Shown here one piece after another: positions 26,250 to 36,800 of a DNA stretch of 64,000 bases; position 1 is the first letter of the stretch, and every line of letters begins with the position of its first letter. The notes under the pieces were generated by a model. The model was given only the letters and a program-made list of their open reading frames with translations. It had not been told where the DNA came from and did not search any database. This stretch comes from CAYMSF01 sp964392985 (GTDB lineage: Bacteria > Verrucomicrobiota > Lentisphaeria > Victivallales > Victivallaceae). Made by a program: the position numbers and the translations under genes. The stretch lies in the NCBI GenBank assembly GCA_964392985.1, contig CAYMSF010000011.1, positions 18,168 to 82,167 of the forward strand. Reading direction: 5' to 3'.

Positions 26250-28154
26250 ATGTCTGGAAACCAGAAAAAATTCAAGGCGGAAGTCCAGCATCTGCTGGAT
26301 TTAATGATTCACTCACTCTATTCCAATAAAGAGATATTCCTGCGGGAATTGGTGGCAAATGCCGCGGACGCAATTGACAAGGCGCGTTTTGAAGCATTGA
26401 CTCACAAGGATATGGCACGGGAATGGGCAATTCGTCTCGAGATTGATCAGGCGAACAAATTGTTAAAAATCAGCGACAACGGCATCGGCATGACAAGCGA
26501 AGAGGTAATCGCCAACATCGGTACGATTGCCAAATCCGGCACCCGTGAATTTGTCGAGAGCATGAAAGACAAAAATCCCGAAGCGGCGGATTTACCGCAG
26601 ATGATTGGTCAATTCGGTGTCGGATTTTACTCTGCTTTCATGGTTGCGGATAAAGTTGAACTGGTCACGCGCAAAGCCGGTGTTGATACAAAGGCAGTAC
26701 GCTGGACTTCAGACGGCAAAGAAGGCTATACCATTGAAGACGCCGACCGCACGGAATCCGGTACAGAAATCACCCTGCATCTGAAAGAAGATGCCAAAGA
26801 TTATCTCGAAACCTGGAAAATCTCTGAAATCGTCAAAAAATATTCCGATTTCATTGAGTATCCCATCATTCTGCCGATAAAAACGACCAATGAAGACAAG
26901 ACGGAAAAGATTGAAGACCGGACACTAAATTCACAAAAAGCCATCTGGTTGAGAAGCGCCAGTGAAATAACTGAAGAAGACCATAACGGATTTTTCTCAC
27001 ATCTGTCCCACTTCGGCGGCAAACCGCTGAAAGCAATCCAGTTGTCCGGAGAAGGCACTTCGGAATTCAAGGCATTGCTCTATCTGCCGGAAAAAGCGCC
27101 GTTCAATATGTTCATGCCCGATACCCAGAAGAAAGGTTTGCAACTTTATGTGCGGCGGGTGTTCATCACCGATGAATGCAAGGAATTGATTCCGGACTAT
27201 CTGCGTTTTGTCAAGGGGGTGGTTGATTCGAACGATCTTCCGTTGAACGTTTCGCGGGAAATACTTCAGGAAAATCCGCTGATTACCCGGATACAGAAAA
27301 GTATCGTCCGCAAAGTTCTGGCGGAATTACAAAAAATGCTCGACAATGAACCGGAAAAATATCTTACTTTCTTCAAAGAATTTGGTAAAATATTAAAAGA
27401 AGGCATTCATACTGACCATACCAATCAGGAAAAAATCAAAGAACTGGCGATTTATGAAACGATGAATGGCGAGCCGGGAAAAATGATTTCGCTGAAACAG
27501 TATATCACGCAGATGCCGGCGACCCAGAATCATATCTACTACATCACCGGCGAGAGTCGCGATGCAGTAAATAATTCTCCGGCGCTCGAAATATTCCGGC
27601 AAAAGGGTTATGATGTAATATTCATGACCGACCCGATTGATGAATGGGTGATGCAGTCCATGCAGCAATTTGACAAGAAACTGTTCAAGTCGGCAACCAA
27701 GGGCGACCTCGACCTTGACGCGGACAGCAATAAGGCCGCGGAAAACACTATCAAGGTGGCAGCAGAAAAACATAAGACACTGGTGGAATTTCTCCAAAAA
27801 TCTTTGGAAAAAGAGATTAAGGAAGTACGGTTCACCTCCAGACTGACCGAAAGCGCCTGTTGCCTCGTCGCGGATGAACACGCCATGAGTTCCCATATTG
27901 AGCGCATGTTCAAAGCGATGAATCAGGCCATGCCTTCCTCCAAACGGATACTGGAATTGAATCCGGCACATCCGCTGGTGGACGCAATGCAGCAACTTTA
28001 TGACAAAGAACCGGAAAATGCCATGTTGAAAGATTATGCCGGTTTGCTCTATGACCAGGCGTTACTGACCGAAGGCAGTCCGATTGCGGACCCGCTGGAA
28101 TTCAGCAAACGCGTTGCCAGACTGATGGTCAGCAATCTGGTCACAGGTAAGTAA
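26250..28154 (+). CDS. htpG: Chaperone HtpG (Hsp90)
   Basis: The 634-residue protein is a full-length bacterial Hsp90. The N-terminal ATPase shows IFLRELVANAADAIDKAR, SDNGIGMTSEEV, IGTIAKSGTREF and QFGVGFYSAFMVADKV; the middle domain carries the catalytic-arginine region LPLNVSREILQENPLI; and the C-terminal dimerisation domain ends with NLVTGK. It is a cytoplasmic ATP-dependent chaperone. A GGGAG Shine-Dalgarno precedes the ATG. The neighbour dus converges on it with three bases between stops. Secure assignment. Confidence 0.97.
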   Translation: MSGNQKKFKAEVQHLLDLMIHSLYSNKEIFLRELVANAADAIDKARFEALTHKDMAREWAIRLEIDQANKLLKISDNGIGMTSEEVIANIGTIAKSGTREFVESMKDKNPEAADLPQMIGQFGVGFYSAFMVADKVELVTRKAGVDTKAVRWTSDGKEGYTIEDADRTESGTEITLHLKEDAKDYLETWKISEIVKKYSDFIEYPIILPIKTTNEDKTEKIEDRTLNSQKAIWLRSASEITEEDHNGFFSHLSHFGGKPLKAIQLSGEGTSEFKALLYLPEKAPFNMFMPDTQKKGLQLYVRRVFITDECKELIPDYLRFVKGVVDSNDLPLNVSREILQENPLITRIQKSIVRKVLAELQKMLDNEPEKYLTFFKEFGKILKEGIHTDHTNQEKIKELAIYETMNGEPGKMISLKQYITQMPATQNHIYYITGESRDAVNNSPALEIFRQKGYDVIFMTDPIDEWVMQSMQQFDKKLFKSATKGDLDLDADSNKAAENTIKVAAEKHKTLVEFLQKSLEKEIKEVRFTSRLTESACCLVADEHAMSSHIERMFKAMNQAMPSSKRILELNPAHPLVDAMQQLYDKEPENAMLKDYAGLLYDQALLTEGSPIADPLEFSKRVARLMVSNLVTGK

Positions 28155-28157
28155 TAT

Positions 28158-29165
28158 TCAAATCCCCGGTGACAGACGACGTTCTGCGCCGGGGTTTTTC
28201 TCCAGCCATTCCCGATATTTAGCGGAATGGTTGATTTGCACCTGTTCCATAAACGACTTGAACTGTTCGACCGTGGACAGAAATGAAGCGGTCGCCCGCA
28301 ACGTGCCGGGAAAACCGCGACCGCGCAAATAATCCAGCACATTTTTCCTGGAGATGGTCATTCCCGGGGCTTCGCCGTACAATGCAATAGTTTCCATGAC
28401 ATGATGCTCCATCTCACGGCAAAGTTCCGCGATGTCCGGCGGCGAGTATTCATTCCGGAATATCAATTCCCGGAATATCCATGGATTCCCCATCGCTCCG
28501 CGAGCGACCATGACACAATCACAGCCGGAATCCTGGCGCAAACGGTCATAACCACTCAACCCCATCACCCCGCCATTGGCGATAATCTGGATTTTTACCG
28601 CCAGTCTTACCGCGGCAATAATATTGCTGTGAACCTCGCCGGAATAGAACGCTTCGCTCACTCTGCCATGAACAGTCACGGCTCTGGCGCCGGCATTTTC
28701 GAGCCGTTTTACGAGTTCAACCGTCGGCGCAGGATCCTCTACGGATAAAATCCGGATTTTTGCAGTGACCGGAAAGCGTGATTTGGCGACGATCATGCTG
28801 AAAAGGCGTTCCGCCTCCGGTATATTTTTACCGAGCGCGGCGCCGGCGCCTTTTTTTACTACTTTCGGCACGGGGCAGCCGAGATTAAAATCCAGAACAT
28901 CGAAATTATACTGATTGATAATTTCCACCGCCTTGTCCAGCCAGTCCGGATTACTGCCGACCAGTTGAACACCAAGCCAGGGTTCACCGTCGCCGCGTTT
29001 CAAGTAGTTGGCAGAACGCCAGTTAGCAAAAGCCAGCGAACCGGCATCAATCATTTCAGTAAAGCAGAAATGACAACCATGACGGCGTGCGGACATCCGG
29101 TAAGGCTGGTCAGTATAACCCGCCAGCGGCGCCAGTATAATACTCGAATGAGGATAAATGTCCAT
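28158..29165 (-). CDS. dus: tRNA-dihydrouridine synthase (DusB-like)
   Basis: The 335-residue flavoprotein reduces uridines of tRNA D-loops. It has the N-terminal ILAPLAGYTDQPYR, the active-site block LDFNLGCPVPKVVKKGAGAA with the catalytic cysteine, AVTVHGR, IIANGGVMG and VMVARGAMGNPWIF, the last two binding FMN phosphate. It converges with htpG. It is most like the general DusB-type family, but the subgroup is not certain from sequence reading alone. Confidence 0.92.
   Translation of the reverse strand: MDIYPHSSIILAPLAGYTDQPYRMSARRHGCHFCFTEMIDAGSLAFANWRSANYLKRGDGEPWLGVQLVGSNPDWLDKAVEIINQYNFDVLDFNLGCPVPKVVKKGAGAALGKNIPEAERLFSMIVAKSRFPVTAKIRILSVEDPAPTVELVKRLENAGARAVTVHGRVSEAFYSGEVHSNIIAAVRLAVKIQIIANGGVMGLSGYDRLRQDSGCDCVMVARGAMGNPWIFRELIFRNEYSPPDIAELCREMEHHVMETIALYGEAPGMTISRKNVLDYLRGRGFPGTLRATASFLSTVEQFKSFMEQVQINHSAKYREWLEKNPGAERRLSPGI
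28164..28199 (+). terminator. Probable htpG terminator inside the 3' end of dus
   Basis: CCCCGG at 28164 and CCGGGG at 28189 can pair, with CAGA/TCTG inside extending the stem, and TTTTT follows at 28195-28199. It lies ten bases after the htpG stop and therefore within the coding region of the convergent dus gene. Confidence 0.55.
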
Positions 29166-29595
29166 AATTAAAAAGCGCCCTGATGAGTCAACAGTTGATG
29201 TTTATGGAATACGATTCTTTCTTTTTAATGATAAACGCTGCATCGGACAAAATCAACCTTATAGAGTATAATTTAGCTGAAAATATTTTGCGGTGGCAGA
29301 GCACACCGCAAAACCGTTATTTAAATTTATGAAATAACCGCTTGAATTTGGCATTATCGGAGATAATATTTTAGTGTTTGTTTATTTTGTATATGGTTTT
29401 TTTGCCGGAAATACTTTTTCATCACGATTGTCAATGTATTAGCGGTAATCCGGCAAAGTTGTAACGGCCGCTAATGATTTCGTTTTTATTCAGTTAAACG
29501 GACGGCATACCTCTATTAAAGAGTAATGAATCTACTTTGGCAGCGGCAGATATTAAAATGTTATTGACGGACTATTGGAGACAGGCGTTTAATTT
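29166..29595. other. Divergent intergenic region before the sensor genes
   Basis: This 430-base AT-rich region separates dus from the plus-strand sensory genes. It contains a copy of the TTATAGAGTATA motif at 29249-29271 and a GGAG ribosome-binding site before the ATG at 29596. No other gene is visible. Confidence 0.5.
29249..29271 (+). promoter_or_regulatory. Copy 4 of the TTATAGAGTATA upstream motif
   Basis: The plus strand reads AAATCAACCTTATAGAGTATA, identical over TCAACCTTATAGAGTATA to the copy at 8587. It lies between dus and the binding-protein gene, pointing to the latter. Confidence 0.45.
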
Positions 29596-30756
29596 ATGAA
29601 CAAAAGTTTTAAGATATTCGCAGTGGCATTCTTAATCAGTCTGGCGGTAATTGTACTGTTATTTGTAGTTTCACGGCTGAATTTAACGGAACAGGCAACT
29701 TCTTCGCCATGTTTGAATAATGGCAAAAAGTGGCAGATCGGTTGTGTTCAAAGCGGAGAATACTCTTACAGCAAAGAACACTTGAAAGCACTGGTTAACG
29801 GACTGGTGAAATTGGGCTGGGTCAAGCAATGCGCGTGGAATAATCTGCCTAAAAACGCCGATGGTCGAACCTTGTGGAATTATATCGCGGCAAACGCGGT
29901 CAGTGATTACCTGGTTTTCAAAGAGAATGCGTTCTGGTCTTCAGAGTGGAATTTTCAGGAGCGGCAACGGAACAGGAAGCAGATACTGCGTCGCCTGACG
30001 CTCGACCGTGATATTGATTTGATTGTGGCATCCGGGTTATGGAGCGGAGAAGATTTAGCCAGCAATTTACACCGCGTGCCGGTATTAATTATAAGTTCGT
30101 TGAATCCGGTTGAGTATGGGGTGTTGCGCAGCAGTCGTCATTCATTTAATCACATATTCGTGAAATATGACCCGGATTTTATTTTGCGTCAAATCAGGAT
30201 GTTTCAGATTATTACCGGATTCCGCACGCTCGGAGTAATTTATGACCCATCCCAGGAGGGCAGAATGTTAAGCAATATGTCTTTGCTGGAAAAATATTCA
30301 AAAGAGATGAATTTCAGTCTGACTGCTGTGCCGGTAAATCAATATGACGTCAACAGCAGTGAGTCAGCAGTAAAACTAAGTGCGGCCTTTGACGAATTGT
30401 CCAAACATGTCGATGCCGTCTGGATTACCACCTTTGCCGATGATAACAACCTGTCCAAAGTGATTGAACCGGTAATTAACCGGAAAATACCCTCCTGGAG
30501 CCCGTATGGTACCAGATTTGTCGAATCCGGCGCGATGCTCAGCATGAAAGCAATACCCCGTGATGACGGGAAGAGTTACGCCGAAAATTTCGGGATGATT
30601 TTGAATGGAGCCACCCCGCAGCAGATAAATCCGATTGTTGAAAATAAATACGAATTGGTATTGAACCGGGTCGTGGCACAAAAGTCTGAATTCAAATTAC
30701 CTAAAGGAATCGTACTGGCGGCAGAAAACTGCTATCTGTCTATTAAACGGAAATAG
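29596..30756 (+). CDS. ABC-type substrate-binding-like periplasmic protein (sensor partner)
   Basis: The 386-residue protein has an uncleaved or signal-anchor helix (IFAVAFLISLAVIVLLFVV) and then a periplasmic binding-protein fold of the ABC_sub_bind (TrpX-like) class: KWQIGCVQSGEYSYSKEHL, IDLIVASGLW, FRTLGVIYDPSQEGR, VDAVWITTFADDN and PSWSPYGTRFVESGAMLS. No transporter genes are near; instead a hybrid histidine kinase starts 1 base after its stop codon. It is therefore likely the ligand-binding partner of that kinase, as is known for other binding-protein/kinase pairs. Ligand unknown. Confidence 0.75.
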   Translation: MNKSFKIFAVAFLISLAVIVLLFVVSRLNLTEQATSSPCLNNGKKWQIGCVQSGEYSYSKEHLKALVNGLVKLGWVKQCAWNNLPKNADGRTLWNYIAANAVSDYLVFKENAFWSSEWNFQERQRNRKQILRRLTLDRDIDLIVASGLWSGEDLASNLHRVPVLIISSLNPVEYGVLRSSRHSFNHIFVKYDPDFILRQIRMFQIITGFRTLGVIYDPSQEGRMLSNMSLLEKYSKEMNFSLTAVPVNQYDVNSSESAVKLSAAFDELSKHVDAVWITTFADDNNLSKVIEPVINRKIPSWSPYGTRFVESGAMLSMKAIPRDDGKSYAENFGMILNGATPQQINPIVENKYELVLNRVVAQKSEFKLPKGIVLAAENCYLSIKRK

Positions 30757-30757
30757 A

Positions 30758-33691
30758 ATGAATTTAAAAATTAACAACATTGCTTTATTGATTTTCATCA
30801 GCTCACTGCTTTTCGGTGTGGCTTTCTGGGTTGCAGACAGTATCTATCAGCTGTTTTACTTTAAAGAAAACCTGATTTACATGGTCTCAAATGAACCGAT
30901 GGATATTCTTGATTCACTCTTTTTTTCCATACCCAGAAATTCACTGGTTTACCGTATCTGTTTTCTGATTTCTGCCGTAACCGGCGGCGCTGTCGCCGCG
31001 TTTATGTTTGCAAAATATCAGGAGCGTGAAAAGGCGATACGACAGGGCGAAGCCAGATTCCGTGAATCTATAAACGCAGTTAATGACGGCATTTTCAATT
31101 TAAATATTGCCGGCGGAACTATGACTTTGAATTCTCAATGCCATACCATGCTGGGTTATGACCCGGATGAATTTCCGGTAACGCTGGAAGTATGGCAGAA
31201 CATGATACATCCTGCCGACAGAAACAAGACGCTGACCGCCATCAACGCCAGTATCGCTTCCAAAGAACCATTCGCCGTCGAATACCGCTTGAAAACTAAA
31301 AATGGCGCATGGCTGTGGGTGCTTTGCCGCGGTCACGTTTCCGAATGGGACCATGAAGGTTTTCCGGTCCGCATTTCAGGAACAAACACCAATGTGGATG
31401 AACGCGTCCTTACTCAACACCGGTTACAGGAATACGCGGAACGCCTGGAAGAGGCAGAAAGCAACGCCCACTTCGGACACTGGGAATATGATCATAGCCG
31501 GAAAAGCTGGACGTGGTCTAATGAAATTTATCAGATTGTTCATTTCAAACATGAACTCGGCTTCACGCCGACGCGAAAAGAACCGATTGATTATATCCAC
31601 AAAGATGACATGGAAATGGTCAAAACCACTTTTGAAAAATCGCTGAATAATAAAACTGTTTTCAACATCTCCAACCGTTTGATGCTTGGCGACGGCACCA
31701 TTAAATATGTTCACGTCCGCGGTCATCATCGCTATGATGAGACCGGCAAACCGCAGCGTTCATTCGGAACAGTACAGGACATTACCGAAGCGCGCCGGAC
31801 AGAAGAGGCTCTTTATGACTCGGAAAAACGTTATCGCGCCCTGTTTGAAAATATCAATGAAGGTATTCTGGTCATAGATATCGTCAGCGGCAGGATAAAA
31901 CATGCCAACAAGGCAATCTGCCAGATGTTTGGTTACAATCATGATGAGATTTTGCATATTTCCCTGCGTGATCTGCACCAGCGTGAAAGTTTTGAATCTG
32001 ATTCCCGCTGGGGACACCTTCTGCCGGGCGAAAAAGTGACTCTGCCTGAAATACGCTGTCGCAAACGTGACGGTTCGTTTATCCTGGTAAATATCACGGC
32101 ATCAGCGATTGAAATTGACGGCAGAAAATGTGCTTCCGCCATCTTTTTTGACTTGACCGAAGGCATAAAAATAGAAAATGAGCGGAATATTCTCAATCTG
32201 GCGGCAGACAATTCAGGTATAGAAATTTTTGTTTATAATCCGGACGGTACCTGTCATTATGCCAATACCGCAGCATGCAAACGGCTCGGTTACAGTATCA
32301 CCCAGCTGAAAAACATGCCAATTCACAGCATTGACAAAAACTTTGAGCAACAGGGATTTGCCGATCTTTGGGAAAAATTAAAAGAGGGCAAGAATATTCG
32401 CATGGAAGGAGTGCAGACGAATATTAACGGCGACAGTTTTCCAGTTGAATACACTGCCGACTTCCTATCCATCGGCAATAGTGAATATGCCTGTCTATAT
32501 ATTCAGGACATTACCGAACGCAAACATTTTGAAAACGAGTTGGTGACGGCAAAAGACAAAGCCGAAAACTCTGACAAGCTTAAAACAATTTTCCTGGCTA
32601 ATATGAGTCATGAAATTAGAACACCGATGAACGGGATTATGGGATTCGCTGAATTACTGCAGCATCGTGACATCACCGATGACAAAAAGAATGAGTACGC
32701 CAAAGTTATCACCGAGTGCGGTAATAACTTGTTGCAAATCATCAATGATATTCTCGACATTTCCAAAATTGAGGCCGGGGGAATCAAGCCGCAAAAATCC
32801 GAGTTTTCCCTGAACAAGATGATGGGGGATTTGTACAACTTTTTTGAGCCGCTCGTCAACAAAGACGATCATAATATATCGTTTGAGATGAAAAAGACAT
32901 TGCGTGATGATGAATGTATCATCTATTCAGACGAAAACCGTCTGCGCCAGATAATTATCAACCTGCTCAGCAACTCATTAAAATTCACCTCTTCCGGTTA
33001 TGTTGTCTTCGGTTATTTTGAAAAAGGCAGTGCAATTGAATTTTATGTCAAGGATTCGGGTATCGGCATTCCGAAAGACAAACATGAATCAATTTTTGAA
33101 CCATTCCGGCAGGCGGAGGAATCTCTTTCCAAGAAATATCGCGGTACCGGACTGGGTTTAGCGATAGTCAAGAATTTCGTCAAACTCCTTAACGGTACCC
33201 TGCGACTGGAGTCGGAAGTTAATAAAGGCAGTTGCTTCTATTTCACAATTCCGCTGGAACGCCCGCCGCGTGACGCAATGAAGGAATTATCCCGCCTCTC
33301 CATCATGAAAACGACTGTATTCAATTGGGAAAACAAAAAAATACTGATTGTTGAAGACGACAAAATAAACTTTATGCTGTTGCACAAACTGCTTGAAAGC
33401 ACCGGCGCGGAAATTCTTCATGCTGCAACAGCACAGGAGGCAGTTGACATGGCATTGCAAATTTCGGATTTGGATTTGATTCTGATGGACATCCGGCTAC
33501 CTGATTTCACCGGCTGGGAAGCCTCCCAGATAATCAAGAAACAAAAACCAAATTTGCCAATTATTGTTCAAACCGCCAATGCGATGATGGAGGACCGGGA
33601 AAAAACGTTCAACTGCGGTTGTGACGGTTATATCACCAAACCCATTTCAAAATCAGTATTATTCAATACCATTCACGGTTACTTGTCGTAA
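30758..33691 (+). CDS. Hybrid histidine kinase with PAS domains and C-terminal receiver
   Basis: The 977-residue membrane protein has two helices (about 8-28 and 65-86) around a short periplasmic loop, then about four PAS domains (SINAVNDGIFNLN, NAHFGHWEYDHS, FENINEGILVIDI, ADNSGIEIFVYN) with PAC motifs such as DITEARRTEEAL. The kinase core has the phospho-acceptor His in NMSHEIRTPMNGIMGF, an N box NSLKF, and G boxes DSGIGIPK and GTGLGLAIVKN. The receiver begins at KILIVEDDKIN with phospho-Asp in LILMDIRLPDF and the lysine in YITKPIS. It is translationally close to the binding protein and has no output regulator nearby. Confidence 0.9.
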   Translation: MNLKINNIALLIFISSLLFGVAFWVADSIYQLFYFKENLIYMVSNEPMDILDSLFFSIPRNSLVYRICFLISAVTGGAVAAFMFAKYQEREKAIRQGEARFRESINAVNDGIFNLNIAGGTMTLNSQCHTMLGYDPDEFPVTLEVWQNMIHPADRNKTLTAINASIASKEPFAVEYRLKTKNGAWLWVLCRGHVSEWDHEGFPVRISGTNTNVDERVLTQHRLQEYAERLEEAESNAHFGHWEYDHSRKSWTWSNEIYQIVHFKHELGFTPTRKEPIDYIHKDDMEMVKTTFEKSLNNKTVFNISNRLMLGDGTIKYVHVRGHHRYDETGKPQRSFGTVQDITEARRTEEALYDSEKRYRALFENINEGILVIDIVSGRIKHANKAICQMFGYNHDEILHISLRDLHQRESFESDSRWGHLLPGEKVTLPEIRCRKRDGSFILVNITASAIEIDGRKCASAIFFDLTEGIKIENERNILNLAADNSGIEIFVYNPDGTCHYANTAACKRLGYSITQLKNMPIHSIDKNFEQQGFADLWEKLKEGKNIRMEGVQTNINGDSFPVEYTADFLSIGNSEYACLYIQDITERKHFENELVTAKDKAENSDKLKTIFLANMSHEIRTPMNGIMGFAELLQHRDITDDKKNEYAKVITECGNNLLQIINDILDISKIEAGGIKPQKSEFSLNKMMGDLYNFFEPLVNKDDHNISFEMKKTLRDDECIIYSDENRLRQIIINLLSNSLKFTSSGYVVFGYFEKGSAIEFYVKDSGIGIPKDKHESIFEPFRQAEESLSKKYRGTGLGLAIVKNFVKLLNGTLRLESEVNKGSCFYFTIPLERPPRDAMKELSRLSIMKTTVFNWENKKILIVEDDKINFMLLHKLLESTGAEILHAATAQEAVDMALQISDLDLILMDIRLPDFTGWEASQIIKKQKPNLPIIVQTANAMMEDREKTFNCGCDGYITKPISKSVLFNTIHGYLS

Positions 33692-33841
33692 CGGTAACTT
33701 TGTGACAAGAGCGAAATGTATCGCGAACGCTTGACTTTAGAAAATTATGCGATAATTTAATCAATCAAGAGTAAAGTGTGCAGTTTTTTTGTGTACATCA
33801 AAAAACCGGTTGGGTGTCGCCATCACCAGTGATCCTCGAAA

Positions 33842-36800
33842 TTGTGGAGGGATATGTATTCATCAGCAATTAAAATAATGCTGACAGTTCTCGCCGGTGG
33901 ATGGTTGCTGACCTTCGTCCTGTTCTGGGAATCACACCAGGGATTCGAGCGTGAATTGAATGATAAATTCAAAAATATCGCGGAAGAACGGGAAAAAATG
34001 CTTTCCCGGACAATGGACAGTGAGATTCAGCGGCTTGAAGTCTTGCGCAGTTTTTATTACGGCTCAAGCCTGGTGGACCGGCAGGAATTTGCCGGATTCA
34101 CCCGCCATCTGATGATAAATTCCTGTTTTAAATATCTCATCTGGGCTCCGGAACTTTCAATTGAACAACGCGAAGATTACCTCAACAAACTCAAAGATGC
34201 CGGAGTAACCAATCCACAGTTGCTGGAATTTGATAAATCCAATCAACTGATAGAGGCAGGCGGACGCAGTCTATATTTTCCGGTAACATATTACGAACCT
34301 CAGGGCGTACCATCAGAATTCAAGCTGGGATTCGACTTGTATTCGATTCCAGCATGCCAGCGCGAGATAAAAAAAGCCAAGGAAACCGGAAACGTAACAT
34401 CAACGGAACTGTCCACCATTGTTACTGCCGACAACCGTCAAATTACCAATTTTGTGGTCTTCATGCCGGTTTATCATAACACCACTCTTGACCAGATACT
34501 GTCAAAACGAAAACTAAAAGGAATAATTTGCGGCAGCATTGACGTTGAAAAAATGTTTGACCTCTCGGTAAAGGAAACCAACCCTGCCGGATTGGAAATG
34601 ACGCTGACCCACCCGGGTCAATACAGCGTTGGCAAACCGGTTTACGTCCACCGCAGTCGTTTAAACCAGGACATCATTTATGATGATGACCTTTATTATC
34701 ACGCCATTCTGCTCTTCGCCGGCAAGCAGTTTCAACTGAACGTTCGTCCTGATACTAAATATGTTGACAATAATTCCAGTAATTATGATAATCTGCTTCT
34801 CGGCTCCGGTTTGATATTGAGTATTTTTATCGCGCTGTATATCTACTTCGCCATCTCCAGAAAAGTACACGCTGAAATTGCCGTCAAAACCCGGACCAGA
34901 GAATTACTGGAACAGGAAGAGTACCTGGCCACCACCCTTCATGCCATTGACGAAGGCGTCATTGTAACTGATAAATCCTGCAAAGTTGAACGGATGAATC
35001 TGAAAGCTGAAGAGTTAACCGGATATACATTTCCCCAGACTAGCGGACAAATACTTTCTGATGTCTTCAAGATTATTGACCCAGTCAGCAGGCAACCGGT
35101 TCTAAATCCCATCTATGAAGTAATCAAAACCGGCAAAGTCTCCCAAATACCGCACACGGTTACACTGGTCGCAAAAACCGGCATCGAACGCCAGATAATC
35201 TGCAGCGCGTCACCGATACCCGGAGTGGATAACCAGCTCAAAGGCATCGTTCTGACATGGCATGATATCTCGCGGCAGTATCATGACAAAGAGATGTTGC
35301 AGGAAAGCGAGACCAAATTCAGACGACTCTTTAATTCAACCCGCAATGGTGTTGTGATAATGCACGTCATCACATCATCCGGCAATCCCGAAGATTATAT
35401 TTTCATGGACGTCAATCCCTGCTTCGAGGAATTGTCGGGAATGAAGGCGGCGGAACTTATCGGACGCCGTATGCTCGACATCTATCCTGATTTAAAAAGC
35501 TCCACATTAATTGAACAGCAACGAATTGTGGTTAAAACCGGAAAGCCAGTTGCTATTGAACACGCAATCGGCAAAAACAAACATCTGCTGGTCAGCATCT
35601 TGCAGTTGACCAAACGGCAAATTGCTCTGGTAATTCTGGATTTGTCCAAACAAAAAGAAATTGAAAATGAATTACGGCAGAAGTCCGAGGAGTTAGATCA
35701 GTATTTCCAGTTCAATATGGATCTGTTCTGCATTACCGATACGCATGGAGTATTTGTAAAAATTAATCCGGCTTGGGAAAAAATGCTCAAATTCAGCGCA
35801 GACGAATTGCTTGGTCGTAAATTCATGGATTTTGTCCACCCCGACGATATAGAGATGACCCGAACGGTTTTTTTGCAAGCATTGCAAGGACCGGTGTCCA
35901 GTTTTGTCAATCGCTACTTGGACCGGAGCAACGAATGTCACTTGGTGGAATGGTGTTCCATCCCTAAGAACGACAGAATTTACGCTGTGGCCCGCGAAGT
36001 TACGGAAAGAAAACAATTTGAAACTAAAATTCTGGCGCAGGGCAAAGAAATACAAACGCTGATTGCCAATATTCCTGACGTTATTTTCAGACTGGATATC
36101 AGTGGTAAAATCATCTATATTTCAGAAACCGTCAAAGATTTACTCCAGAAATCGCCACAGGAATTGATCGGCAGGGCGATTAAAGATCTGGGCTATCCGG
36201 AATATATCATCCATATTTGCGACACGGCTATGAAGCAAACGCTGGAAAACAAGTCTGTTTATGAAACTGAACTTGAGTACGAAGGTAAAATTTTAAATCT
36301 GCGGATGCTGGCCGAGTTCAGCGATGATGGCAATTTTGAATCGTTTCTTGCCGTACTCCGCGATATCAGCAAAACACGGGAATTGGAAGTCAGTTATCGC
36401 AATCTATTCGAGAAAATGCTCGACGGTTTCGCCTGTCATGAAATCATTCTTGATTCAGACGGCAAGCCGGTTGACTACCGTTTCCTCTCGGTCAATCCGG
36501 CGTTTGAGCAACTTACCGGACTCAAAGGGGCCGATATTATCGGCAAAACCGTTTCTGAAAAATTGCCCGACACTGAAAAATCATGGATTGAGATTTACGG
36601 CAAAGTAGCGTTATCCGGACAAACCGAAAAATTTGTCAGCTACACCAAAGGGCTGGATAAATATTTTGAAGTATTTGCCTATTCACCGGCCAAATATAAA
36701 TTCATCACGGTTTTCCGGGACATTACCGAACAGAAACAAGCGGAAAACAAATTGCAATCCGCATATCGTCAGTTGGAAATACTGAATAAAGAATTGTACA

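Noticed and set aside
27393..27995. Minus-strand open frame of 200 codons inside htpG
   Set aside because: It is a shadow of the conserved HtpG reading frame with no ribosome-binding site or family match.
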